From CAZABP01 sp964483245 (GTDB lineage Bacteria > Planctomycetota > UBA1135 > UBA2386), in the NCBI GenBank assembly GCA_964483245.1, contig CAZABP010000001.1, positions 1 through 64,000 of the forward strand: a stretch of DNA of 64,000 bases, read 5' to 3'. The notes beneath the pieces were generated by a model. That model did no database searches. It was not told the DNA's origin and saw only the letters and a program-made list of their open reading frames with translations. This document shows positions 17,101-23,624 of the stretch, one piece after another. Each line of letters begins with the position of its first letter. Within the stretch, counting starts at the first letter, position 1. Both the position numbers and the translations under genes were made by a program.

Positions 17101-17268
17101 ATGTTGGTGAACGCGGCGGGGCAGGGCGTGGTACTGCTGCTGGTTCCGAAGGACCCCGCCCTGATCGGTCTGTTCGTGCACGCGCAGACGTTCGTCAGCG
17201 ATCCGGGGGCGGCGTGGCAGGGCGCAGTGGCCTTCACGAACGCCCTGCAGATCCTGCTCGGGAGTTGA
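14128..17268 (+). CDS. secreted DGTxAGT-repeat protein with planctomycete C-terminal domain
   Basis: 1046 residues. A signal peptide (leader VLLPALATLLPGQS) is followed by about 17 copies of a roughly 50-residue repeat centred on HGxELWxTDGTxAGTxLxxD, each likely one or two blades of a beta-propeller-like surface. Repeats 15 and 16 are degenerate (SGRHGRT, TFGTAET). From about residue 905 comes a separate domain with paired Cys (GAGCAGSNG, VACTLIG, GGCMV) that ends VAFTNALQILL, as seen at the C-terminus of many secreted planctomycete proteins. SD-like GAGG lies 8 bp upstream. There is no visible link to the flagellar genes around it; an extracellular or adhesive role is inferred. Confidence 0.85.
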   Translation: MLRIRPVAVLLPALATLLPGQSLLKDVNTLPPTSDPGSFPTALYTVGAQTFFQAQDAAHGAELWVSYGTAAGTRLVLDLEPGAGSSSPRAFTTFQGLAYFAAETSGHGVELWRSDGTSAGTRLVADLNPGSAGSSPDDFEVFGARMLFRATAPGVGRELFVTDGTTAGTQLVLDIWPGPDDSGPLDLAVLGNLVYFAAEEPVHGSELWVSDGTAAGTRLFADLEGGATGSYPRFMVPLGTQLLFAAATAANGIELWRTDGTATGTTLLKDLNPGPSHGHPFFLVPIGNLVWFQADDGVRGTEVWVTDGTATGTRMVADVFPGSTSSRPEHFTRFGTQVLFTATAPSVGREVHISDGTTAGTRLVADIQPGTVNGMHHPSTTDVFHPLGARVVFTADDGVHGVEPWVTDGTAAGTLLLADVNPGSASGSTIFGEVIAVLGAQALLRGYEPTTPPGRGAELWHSDGTPAGTALLVNLAKPAAQGSDPDGFAELFDQVLFRARDGSGGMRPWISDGTDAGTRLLADLQLPTTPGVEDRFVPFRNAVLFVAEHPAHGREPWITDGTNAGTKLLLDLVPGANSSDPDEFVTFQERVWFVASTPAHGRELWVTDGMPAGTTLFADLRSGSSGSDPVELTVAGERLYFAARTWTPGHELWRTDGTQAGTWEVYPLLNSGARIHEIAAFGSDLLLSVDDRVHGTEPWFSDGTTSGTNLLADVRPGSASSDASGFTSYRPGFPIWLCVFRANDGVHGMEPWITSGRHGRTNLLRDITPGALGSEPDAFRVVASTWVLFAAADRSATGTGREPWMTTFGTAETTNLLLDLWPGPADGLPPGVAGQPAVLGNNARVLFAGHDGVHGLEPWITDGTAAGTQMLADLRAGSAGSAPAQFGVAGRRAYFSAIDGVAGREPFSLALASVGAGYVRAVGAGCAGSNGRVPTFTGSGVTAIGTLLNLGMVNARPNAVACTLIGPGPLLVPAGGGCMVYVPMQSVLAFPMLVNAAGQGVVLLLVPKDPALIGLFVHAQTFVSDPGAAWQGAVAFTNALQILLGS
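14299..16830 (+). repeat. coding tandem repeats, about 17 units of about 150 bp
   Basis: DNA-level copies of the DGTxAGT unit inside the 1046-aa gene. Codons vary between copies, so the array looks old and not recently amplified. Confidence 0.8.
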
Positions 17269-17390
17269 CGCAAGCGTCGTTACAGCTCAGTTACGTGGCC
17301 GGCGTCCCCTTGCGTGCACGTCACGACTAGGAATGCCGTCCCCGCGCCTGCCCCACCACCCTCGCACGCCTGGCGCGCCGGATCCCCTGC

Positions 17391-19133
17391 ATGTCTCGCA
17401 CGCTGCACCACGGGCAGGACTCTGCCCGAGGGAGCTCCCCTCTCTCCCTGATCCCCACCCCGGACCAAGCGCGTGAGCTCGCACGTCAGGCGCAGGCGCT
17501 GCCATCGCTCGACCTGACGCCGCGGCAGACCTGTGATCTCGAGCTGCTGCTGACCGGCGGGTTCGCGCCGCTGCGCGGGTTCCAGAGCAAGGCCGACGTC
17601 GACCGCGTCGTCGGTGAGATGCGGCTCGTCGATGGCACGCTGTGGCCGATCCCGATCACACTCGACGTACCGGCCGACCGCGCCGCGGCGTTCATGCGGG
17701 CGCCGGCGATCGCGCTGCGCGACGTCGAGGGGCTCGTGCTCGCGATCCTGGACGTGGAGGAAGTGACGAGCCCGGACCGCGCGGCCGAAGCTGCCCAGGT
17801 CTACGGCACCCGCAGCACGCACCATCCGGGCGTTGCCGAGCTGATGCGTGTGCCGGACGTGCGCCGGTTCGCTGGCGCGCTGCGCGGGATCGCGCTGCCG
17901 GTGCACTACGACTTCGCCGGGCTCCGCCACACACCGGCGGCCCTGCGCGCCGAGTTCGCAAGGCGAGGCTGGACGCGGATCGTCGCGTTCCAGACGCGCA
18001 ATCCGATGCACCGCGCACATGTCGAGCTGACGCGGCGCGCGGCGGAGCAGACCGGCGCGCAGCTGCTGCTGCACCCGGTCGTCGGCCTGACGCGACCCGA
18101 CGACGTCGACCATTTCACGCGCGTGCAGACCTACCAGAAGGTCCTGCCGCGCTATCCGGAGGGACTCGCGATGCTGTCGCTGCTGCCGCTCGCGATGCGG
18201 ATGGCAGGACCGCGCGAAGCGCTGTGGCACGCGATCATCCGGCGCAACCACGGCTGCACGCACTTCATCGTCGGGCGGGATCACGCCGGGCCGGGCAACG
18301 ACGAGCACGGCCGGCCGTTCTACGGTCCGTACGACGCGCAGCGCGTGTTGGCGCAGCACGAGGCGGAGATCGGGATCCAGAGCGTGCCGTTCGCCGAGAT
18401 GGTGTTCGTCGAGGAGACGCAGCGGTTCGTGCCGATCGGCGAGGTGCCGGCCGGGGCGACGACGCGCAGCCTGTCCGGGACCGAGGTGCGCCGGCATCTC
18501 GAACGCGGGAGCGAGCTGCCGGAGTGGTTCACGTATCCGGAAGTCGCGCAGGAGCTGCGCCGGCGGCATCCCCCGCGCCAACAGCAGGGGGTCGTCGTGT
18601 TGTTCACCGGATTGTCCGGTGCCGGCAAGTCGACGATCGCGCGCGCAGTGCAGATCCGGCTGCTCGAAGCCGGCGAGCGGCGCGTGACGCTGCTGGACGG
18701 GGACCACGTGCGCAAGATGCTGTCGTCGGAGCTCGGGTTCTCCCGCGAACACCGGGATCTGAACGTGCTGCGGATCGGGTTCGTCGGCACCGAGGTCGCG
18801 CGGCACGGCGGGATCGCGCTGTGCGCGCCGATCGCGCCGTACGACTCGGTGCGCAAGCAGATCCGGGCGATGGCGCAGGCGGTCGGTGGATTCGCGCTGG
18901 TCCACATCGCAACGCCGATCGAGGTGTGCGAGCAGCGGGATCGCAAGGGGCTGTACGCGAAGGCGCGCGCGGGGCAGCTGGCGAACTTCACCGGTGTGTC
19001 GGATCCATACGAGGCGCCGGCGGATGCCGAGCTCGTCATCGATGCGGCCACCTGCACGCCGGCGGAGGCGGCGGAACGGATCCTCGGCTGGCTGCAGCAG
19101 CAGGGCTACACCGGCGGAGCCGGGCGGCCATGA
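17391..19133 (+). CDS. bifunctional ATP sulfurylase / APS kinase (Sat-CysC fusion)
   Basis: 580 residues. The N-terminal part (about 15-395) is a single-chain ATP sulfurylase with QTRNPMHRAHVEL (about 200, the ATP-binding QxRNP and HxxH), VGRDHAGPG and the LSGTEVRR end motif. The C-terminal part (about 400-575) is APS kinase with P-loop GLSGAGKST, LLDGDHVRKMLSSELGFS and FTGVSDPYEAP. Together they convert sulfate and two ATP to PAPS. The fusion order (sulfurylase then kinase) is known from Aquifex-type enzymes. The kinase half keeps the P-loop, so it is likely active, unlike fungal versions. It overlaps the sulfotransferase gene by 4 bp, which indicates PAPS is made for sulfation. Confidence 0.93.
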   Translation: MSRTLHHGQDSARGSSPLSLIPTPDQARELARQAQALPSLDLTPRQTCDLELLLTGGFAPLRGFQSKADVDRVVGEMRLVDGTLWPIPITLDVPADRAAAFMRAPAIALRDVEGLVLAILDVEEVTSPDRAAEAAQVYGTRSTHHPGVAELMRVPDVRRFAGALRGIALPVHYDFAGLRHTPAALRAEFARRGWTRIVAFQTRNPMHRAHVELTRRAAEQTGAQLLLHPVVGLTRPDDVDHFTRVQTYQKVLPRYPEGLAMLSLLPLAMRMAGPREALWHAIIRRNHGCTHFIVGRDHAGPGNDEHGRPFYGPYDAQRVLAQHEAEIGIQSVPFAEMVFVEETQRFVPIGEVPAGATTRSLSGTEVRRHLERGSELPEWFTYPEVAQELRRRHPPRQQQGVVVLFTGLSGAGKSTIARAVQIRLLEAGERRVTLLDGDHVRKMLSSELGFSREHRDLNVLRIGFVGTEVARHGGIALCAPIAPYDSVRKQIRAMAQAVGGFALVHIATPIEVCEQRDRKGLYAKARAGQLANFTGVSDPYEAPADAELVIDAATCTPAEAAERILGWLQQQGYTGGAGRP

Positions 19134-19951
19134 CCGCGCTGCGCAGGCAGCGGCAGCCGTTCTTCGTGATCGGCACCGGACGCTGTGGCTCGACGCTGCT
19201 GTGCCACCTGCTGCAGGCGCACCCCTCGGTCGCGATGACGAACGAAGGACGCCTGCTGGATGCGCTGTGGTTCTTCTTCCAGTTCGCGCGGCTGCCGGCA
19301 TTCCGCGAGCAGGAGTTCACGTTCTCCTACCAGTTCAAGCTGCACGGGTTGGTCGGCAGCAACTACTGCGACGACTTCGCCGCGGTGCTCGGCGAGCATG
19401 CGCAGCCGCTGCTCGAGCAGTTCTACGAGCGGCACTTCGCCGGGCGGGAGTTCACGCACTACGGGGACAAGCTGCCCGGGATCGAAGCGGCGCACGCATT
19501 CGGCACGTTGGCGCCGCGGACGAAGTTCGTGCTGCTGTCCAGGGACCCGCGCGACGTGCTCTGCTCGATCCGTGCGCACGCGCGCAGTCCGCGCGCGTTG
19601 GCCAACAACCCACTGCTCGAGCAGCCCAGGATCCCGGACTTCGCCAACCACTGGCGCAACCTGCACGCCGGCGCGCTCGACTACCTGCCGGACCGGCTGC
19701 ACGTCCGTTACGAGGATCTGCTGCTCGACCGCACCACGGCGCTCGCGCGCGTCATGGATTACCTCGGGCTCGACGTCGTGCCGGAACAGACTTCGATCCT
19801 GGGGCGCGAGGAGCTGTTCGCGAGCCACGGGACCAAGGAGTCCCCGGAGCAGACGGTCGGGCGGTGGCGCGCCGACCTGAGCGCGGCGGATCGCGCGCAG
19901 GTCGAAGCGATCTGCGCGCCGGTCATGGCGCGGTTGGGGTACGAGGCGTGA
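19130..19951 (+). CDS. PAPS-dependent sulfotransferase
   Basis: 273 residues with the 5'-phosphosulfate loop GTGRCGSTLL (15-24) and the 3'-phosphate site FVLLSRDPRDVLCSIRAH, followed by FANHWRNLHAG and the VRYEDLLLD strand. It belongs to the sulfotransferase family 3-like group acting on glycans, lipids or small molecules. ATG 19130 overlaps the Sat-CysC stop, so donor and transferase are translated together. The acceptor cannot be read from sequence. Confidence 0.88.
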   Translation: MTALRRQRQPFFVIGTGRCGSTLLCHLLQAHPSVAMTNEGRLLDALWFFFQFARLPAFREQEFTFSYQFKLHGLVGSNYCDDFAAVLGEHAQPLLEQFYERHFAGREFTHYGDKLPGIEAAHAFGTLAPRTKFVLLSRDPRDVLCSIRAHARSPRALANNPLLEQPRIPDFANHWRNLHAGALDYLPDRLHVRYEDLLLDRTTALARVMDYLGLDVVPEQTSILGREELFASHGTKESPEQTVGRWRADLSAADRAQVEAICAPVMARLGYEA

Positions 19952-19979
19952 GCTCGCCGTTCCCGCCGAATCTCGCGGA

Positions 19980-20666
19980 TCAGGGATCCGTCTGCGCGTT
20001 CCGCGGCAGTGCACGCCGGCGCAGGTCTCTCACGAGCGCGATGCGGAATTCCTCGAGCTCCAGCGCGGAGACGCCGCCGGGAATGCCGGCCTCGGGACCG
20101 ATCCTGAGTTGATCGAGCAGCCAGGCGAGGGTCGCCGCATCGACTCCTCCATCCTTGCTGGCCGCATCCGCCAGGGCCTGATCCAGATCGGCTCCCGCGA
20201 GCAGCAGCGCCCGCAGGTCTACGAGATCACGGATCTCACCGCGCCCGAGCAACGCGCAGAGCTTGCCCGCAATGATCTCGCGCGGGCTGTCGACGAGGAT
20301 GGTTCCGCGGCGCATCGGCTCGCGTTCGACCTGCGGCGCCAGGTCGAGCACCAGATCGACCAACGTGGATTCGTCACCGCGTTGCAGCAGCCAACGGCGG
20401 AAATGCGGAAACCGGCGTTGCGACACTGCGGTCGCGCCGATCGCCGACGCTGCATGCCGGAGCACCGACTCTCCCTCGTCGAGGTCCAGAGGCGTGCGCG
20501 CGAACAGGTCGAGATCCTGACTCGCCCGGTGACCGAGGTGGAATCCGGCGAGTGCACCGCCGCCGGTCAGCACGAAACGCTGTTCACGCGCGAAGAACTC
20601 CTGCAGCACGTCCGTCTGCAGCTGCGTGAGGCTACTCCGGAAGGAGTCCATCGGCTCGCCACCCAT
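19980..20666 (-). CDS. AbiEii-type nucleotidyltransferase (putative toxin)
   Basis: 228 residues with the polymerase-beta-like core GGGALAGFHLGHRASQDLDLF: GGGAL at 35-39 and the metal-binding pair D51/D53, then LVDLVLDLAPQVE and the SPREIIAGKLCALLGRGEIRDLVDLRALL block that marks AbiEii/DUF1814 proteins. Family members act as toxins of type IV toxin-antitoxin systems by nucleotidylating RNA. The partner gene upstream overlaps it by 35 bp (20 bp if Met6 at 20651 is the start). A toxin role is inferred from family; many homologues are uncharacterised. Confidence 0.8.
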   Translation of the reverse strand: MGGEPMDSFRSSLTQLQTDVLQEFFAREQRFVLTGGGALAGFHLGHRASQDLDLFARTPLDLDEGESVLRHAASAIGATAVSQRRFPHFRRWLLQRGDESTLVDLVLDLAPQVEREPMRRGTILVDSPREIIAGKLCALLGRGEIRDLVDLRALLLAGADLDQALADAASKDGGVDAATLAWLLDQLRIGPEAGIPGGVSALELEEFRIALVRDLRRRALPRNAQTDP

Positions 20667-20925
20667 CGATCAAGAAATCCCAGAATCCGCGTTGGCGCCC
20701 GAGATGGCGTCGTACTGCGGGATAGTCACGCACCAGCTGATCGAGCTTCACGAAGCGCCACACATCGTGGTAGCGCGCCTCGCGGAGCAGGCGTCCCAGC
20801 CACAATGCGCGCACGTGCAGTTCTGGATGCACCAGCAGGCGACGCAGCTCGCCGGTCGTGACCGGGACGTCCCAGATGAAGTAGGGCTGGACGTCCTCGC
20901 GATCGAGCTCCGTCGACAGGGTCAT
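20632..20925 (-). CDS. probable partner of the AbiEii-type protein (DUF6922-like)
   Basis: 97-residue protein with YFIWDVPVTTGELRRLL, WLGRLLREARYHDVWRFV and a Trp-rich C-terminus (FWDFLIDGWRADGLLPE). The pattern recalls the small DUF6922-type proteins found before AbiEii nucleotidyltransferases, where they are candidate antitoxins. It is co-directional and overlaps the nucleotidyltransferase gene. The start at 20925 begins at MTLSTELDREDVQ. The family link is from memory of the motif and is moderate. Confidence 0.65.
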   Translation of the reverse strand: MTLSTELDREDVQPYFIWDVPVTTGELRRLLVHPELHVRALWLGRLLREARYHDVWRFVKLDQLVRDYPAVRRHLGRQRGFWDFLIDGWRADGLLPE

Positions 20926-20975
20926 CGGATGCGGCTTCGGCGTCACCGTGGATCGCGACAATAGCTCCGTGCGGG

Positions 20976-21488
20976 TCAGACGTAGTACCAGAGATTGTTC
21001 AGGTAGTGCACGACCACCGCGGGCCACAGCGAGCGGCACTTCAGCGTCATCCAGGCGGCGACCGGGCCGAACACCGCGCCGGTGTAGACCATCTGTCCGA
21101 CCAGTCGTTCCGGCGCGAGCCAGTAGATGTTGCGCAGGTGCAGGATGCCGAACAGCAGCGACGAGATCGCGATCGCGAACGCACTCGAACGGCGGCGCGC
21201 GAGCTGGCCGAGAATCCAACCGCGGAACACCAGCTCCTCGTAGATCGGCGCGAACAGCACGTTGAAGCCGGGACCGGGGAAACCGAACACGGTCTCGTGC
21301 GCGCGGTACTCCGCGTGCGTGCACAGCACCGTCGTGACGAACAGCAGCACGACCGCGACGACCTGCGCCGCCGCGGGCACGGGGCCGACGCGGCGGAACT
21401 CGAACAGCGACCCCGCTGCCGGATCGGACCCACCGAGGCGGAGGAACTGCGGGAGCCGGAGCGTGGGCATGGCGCGCTCGACGCTCAC
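20976..21488 (-). CDS. CPBP-family intramembrane metalloprotease
   Basis: 170 residues with four or more hydrophobic helices and the CPBP (Abi/Rce1-like) motifs: EELVFRG (E84, E85, R89), FGILH (H117) and a final HYLNN (H161, N164). These residues bind the catalytic metal in the membrane. The family includes prenyl-protein proteases and bacteriocin-immunity proteins; the substrate is unknown. It reads in the same direction as flgM and the AbiEii pair. Confidence 0.85.
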   Translation of the reverse strand: MSVERAMPTLRLPQFLRLGGSDPAAGSLFEFRRVGPVPAAAQVVAVVLLFVTTVLCTHAEYRAHETVFGFPGPGFNVLFAPIYEELVFRGWILGQLARRRSSAFAIAISSLLFGILHLRNIYWLAPERLVGQMVYTGAVFGPVAAWMTLKCRSLWPAVVVHYLNNLWYYV

Positions 21489-21513
21489 GCTCGCCGCCCC
21501 CTCCGCAGCGTGA

Positions 21514-21540
21514 TCCGAAAGGGGTCTGACCCCTTCCGGA
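21514..21540. repeat. 27-bp near-perfect palindrome with AAGGGGTC/GACCCCTT core
   Basis: Thirteen pairs around a single central T with one mismatch: TCCGAAAGGGGTC then GACCCCTTCCGGA. It lies 7 bp beyond the flgM stop codon on the - strand and 25 bp before the CPBP start. It could serve as a stem-loop terminator for flgM, though no T-run follows, or be one copy of a dispersed REP-like element with this core. I see only one full copy in the window. Confidence 0.7.
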
Positions 21541-21547
21541 TGCGAGC

Positions 21548-21850
21548 TCAGAAGCCGCGCAGGATCAGCTTCTCAGCGACGGCGCGGTAGACCTCGGGCA
21601 GGTCCATCTCGCCGGCGCGGAGCTTGCGGCGCACTTCGTCGACCCGCTCGTCGCGCAGCTCCGGTTCGCGCTGGGCGCGCTCGCGCAGGGCTTCGATCGC
21701 GGCGAGGGTCTCGCGGCCGGTCGGGCTGATGGCGGCGGTGTCCTGCGCCGGCGGCGTGGACGGAGCCTTGGCCCGGTCCCGCTCGGCGCGGTCGGCGCGG
21801 TTCGGCCCGCGTTCGACTCCGCCATTCCCGGCGATCGACCTGATGTCCAT
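21548..21850 (-). CDS. flgM: anti-sigma-28 factor FlgM
   Basis: 100 residues. The N-terminal half is disordered and charged. The C-terminal half carries the FlgM pattern: ISPTGRETLAAIEALRERA then REPELRDERVDEVRRKL, RAGEMDLPEVYRAVAEKL. FlgM binds FliA and is exported through the finished hook, releasing FliA. A strong SD (GGAGG, 5 bp before ATG 21850) supports the start. It is divergent from fliK, so the 271 bp between them should hold both promoters. Confidence 0.85.
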   Translation of the reverse strand: MDIRSIAGNGGVERGPNRADRAERDRAKAPSTPPAQDTAAISPTGRETLAAIEALRERAQREPELRDERVDEVRRKLRAGEMDLPEVYRAVAEKLILRGF

Positions 21851-21946
21851 GGCAGCCTCCGTGGGATCTTCGGCACCCGCAGGCTCGACTTGAGGCAGGC
21901 GGGAGGAAAAACGAGCGGCGCACGGCCGGCGGCGTAGCGCAGCTGT

Positions 21947-21995
21947 CCGGCAGGAGCTGCCGGACCGGCAGGATCTGCCGGCCTCTTTCCGGCAG
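21947..21995. repeat. tandem CCGGCAG/CTGCCGG palindromes between flgM and fliK
   Basis: Two 17-bp perfect hairpins, CCGGCAG-GAG-CTGCCGG (21947-21963) and CCGGCAG-GAT-CTGCCGG (21965-21981), repeat with an 18-bp period; a further half-site CCGGCAG is at 21989-21995. The array lies in the divergent intergenic region about 100 bp upstream of flgM and 130 bp upstream of fliK. Candidate operator for a flagellar regulator, or RNA hairpins in a leader. Confidence 0.7.
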
Positions 21996-22077
21996 CGGTT
22001 GCCTGCGGTTGCGGCCCGCCCGCGGCGCCCGCGCGCCGGATCCCGTTGGCAGCGCGGGTTGCGGATCTGCGCCGCGG

Positions 22078-22094
22078 TTGGCACGCACCGTGCT
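22078..22094 (+). promoter_or_regulatory. sigma-54 (-24/-12) promoter candidate for fliK operon
   Basis: TTGGCACGCACCGTGCT matches the RpoN consensus YTGGCACGrNNNTTGCW at nearly every fixed base, with GG at 22080-22081 and GC at 22092-22093 separated by exactly 10 bp. Transcription would start near 22104, 18 bp before the fliK GTG. Middle flagellar genes are under sigma-54 in many bacteria. A second TTGGCA...TTGC about 30 bp upstream has the wrong spacing. Pattern match only. Confidence 0.5.
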
Positions 22095-22121
22095 CCACCG
22101 GCACCGGGAGCAACGGGAAGC

Positions 22122-23168
22122 GTGGAACTGCGAGGACTACCGATCGGGCGGGTCGAGTTCGACCCGATGCGCGTGCCGGCGCCGGCGCGCTCGGCCCCGG
22201 CCGCAGGCACCGCACCCAGGCGCGACTTCGAGGCAGAACTCGACAGTGCCAACGCCGCGACGGCGGGGGCGCGCGATGCGGAACCCGGGCCGGCCGCCCG
22301 CACCGAACCGCAGCCACCGCCGCCGACCCGCGACCCGGCGCCGGCGGCCGACGCGGCCGCCGAAGCTCCCGCCGACCAGACGCAGCCGCAGCCGGCGTCC
22401 CGCGCCGACGCCGCGGCCGCGCAAACGACACTCGGGGCAGGGGATCCGACACGGCGAATCGCACCAGGCAAAGGTGTCGGATCCTCTGCATCCTCTGTTC
22501 ACTCCGACTCTGTTTTCGCATCCGCTGCGCGCCCGCCGGCCACGATCGTCACGCCGACGTTCGTGGCCGGCGCCGCGTCTTCGCCGACGGCCCAGGCCGC
22601 GGCGACTGCGATCGACGGAGTCCGCAGCAGCGCGCAACCGGGCGCGCCGCCGGCATCCACCGCGCTACCGGCCGGGCCGCGCCTGGCGACCGGCGCGCCG
22701 CACGCGCGCAGCGCCACGCCCGAGCTCGCCGGCTACCGCACGTTGTCGCCGCAGACCCTGCAACTCGCCGAAGCCGCGCGCGACTCGGTGTTCCGCCAGA
22801 TCGCGCTGCGACTCGGTGACGAAGGCAGCGAGCTGCGTGTGCTGCTCGATCCGCCGGAGCTCGGCGAAGTCGACCTGCACCTCGTGGTCGAGAAGGGCGG
22901 CGCACTGCGCCTCTCGATCGGCGCCGAGCGTCCCGAGCTCCTGCTGACGCTCGACAAGTACCTGCACGAGCTGCGGCAGTCGCTGGCCGCCGCCGGTCTC
23001 GACGTCGCGCATGCCGAAGTGCACGCGCGCGAACGCGGGCAGCAGCGGCAGCACGACTCCGCCGACCGGTCGGCATGGCGTCCATTCGCGGCGACCGCGC
23101 AGCCGACCAGCGCTGCGGCCGCGCGAGCGGAATGGTGGACCACCGAGGGCTTGCAGCTCTGGGCCTGA
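22122..23168 (+). CDS. fliK: flagellar hook-length control protein FliK
   Basis: 348 residues. The first 230 are an Ala/Pro/Thr-rich flexible ruler. The C-terminal Flg_hook domain (about 245-310) has LRVLLDPPELGEVDLHLVVE, GALRLSIGAERPELLLTL and LRQSLAAAGLDVAHAEV. FliK measures the hook and switches FlhB specificity. The start is uncertain: GTG 22122 has GGGAAG 6 bp upstream and follows the sigma-54 site; ATG 22167 is an alternative. A 43-bp inverted repeat lies inside the ruler coding region. First gene of the rightward hook/rod operon. Confidence 0.88.
   Translation: MELRGLPIGRVEFDPMRVPAPARSAPAAGTAPRRDFEAELDSANAATAGARDAEPGPAARTEPQPPPPTRDPAPAADAAAEAPADQTQPQPASRADAAAAQTTLGAGDPTRRIAPGKGVGSSASSVHSDSVFASAARPPATIVTPTFVAGAASSPTAQAAATAIDGVRSSAQPGAPPASTALPAGPRLATGAPHARSATPELAGYRTLSPQTLQLAEAARDSVFRQIALRLGDEGSELRVLLDPPELGEVDLHLVVEKGGALRLSIGAERPELLLTLDKYLHELRQSLAAAGLDVAHAEVHARERGQQRQHDSADRSAWRPFAATAQPTSAAAARAEWWTTEGLQLWA
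22442..22484. repeat. inverted repeat inside fliK (11-bp arms)
   Basis: GGATCCGACAC at 22442-22452 and GTGTCGGATCC at 22474-22484 are perfect inverted arms around a 21-base loop. The encoded residues (from GDPTRR to SSASS) interrupt an otherwise Ala/Pro-rich ruler with different amino-acid use, as if a short palindromic element had inserted in frame. Confidence 0.7.
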
Positions 23169-23180
23169 ACGAGAACCAAC

Positions 23181-23612
23181 ATGAGTGACCTTTCGATCCC
23201 ACCGCTGCAGAGCGGGACCGGCGTGCTCGGGACGACGCGCGCGGCCTACGGCGACAACCCGTTCCTGAACCTGCTGGTGACGCAGATGCGCACGCAGACG
23301 CCGCTCGACCCGGTCGACAACCAGAGCTTCATGCAGCAGATGGCGCAGTTCTCCTCGATGGAGGAGCAACGCGCGATCAACGACAACCTGCTCCGCCTGC
23401 TCGACTTCCAGGGTCTGCTCGCGCGGTTGCAGGGCCTCGGCGAAGGCAGCGCGCTGCTCGGCAAGGAAGTCACGTTCCTGCGCGACGGCAAGGAGCAGTC
23501 CGGCACCGTCGAGTCGGTCTACGTCGACGACGACGGCGAAGTGCGGGCGAAGGTCGGCGAGCACGACATCGCGCTGCGCGAGATCAAGGCGATCCGCCAA
23601 CCACAGGACTGA
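23181..23612 (+). CDS. flgD: flagellar hook cap protein FlgD, short form
   Basis: 143 residues. The N-terminal FlgD core is clear: NPFLNLLVTQMRTQTPLDPV, DNQSFMQQMAQFSSMEEQ. A small beta region (LLGKEVTFLRDGKEQSG to IALREIKAI) follows and then the protein ends. Typical FlgD has a further Ig-like/tudor domain, so this is the short form known from several non-proteobacterial phyla. FlgD caps the growing hook. It precedes flgE by 12 bp. Confidence 0.9.
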   Translation: MSDLSIPPLQSGTGVLGTTRAAYGDNPFLNLLVTQMRTQTPLDPVDNQSFMQQMAQFSSMEEQRAINDNLLRLLDFQGLLARLQGLGEGSALLGKEVTFLRDGKEQSGTVESVYVDDDGEVRAKVGEHDIALREIKAIRQPQD

Positions 23613-23624
23613 GGACACCCACCG

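Noticed and set aside
18995..19005. GTGTCGGATCC as a second copy of the fliK palindrome arm
   Set aside because: It encodes the conserved GVSDP of APS kinase and has no partner arm, so it is coincidence.
21947..21995. CRISPR array
   Set aside because: Units are 17 bp with 1- to 7-bp spacing and no cas genes are present.
22045..22063. Second sigma-54-like TTGGCA...TTGC upstream of fliK
   Set aside because: Spacing between elements is one base too long, unlike the well-spaced site at 22078.
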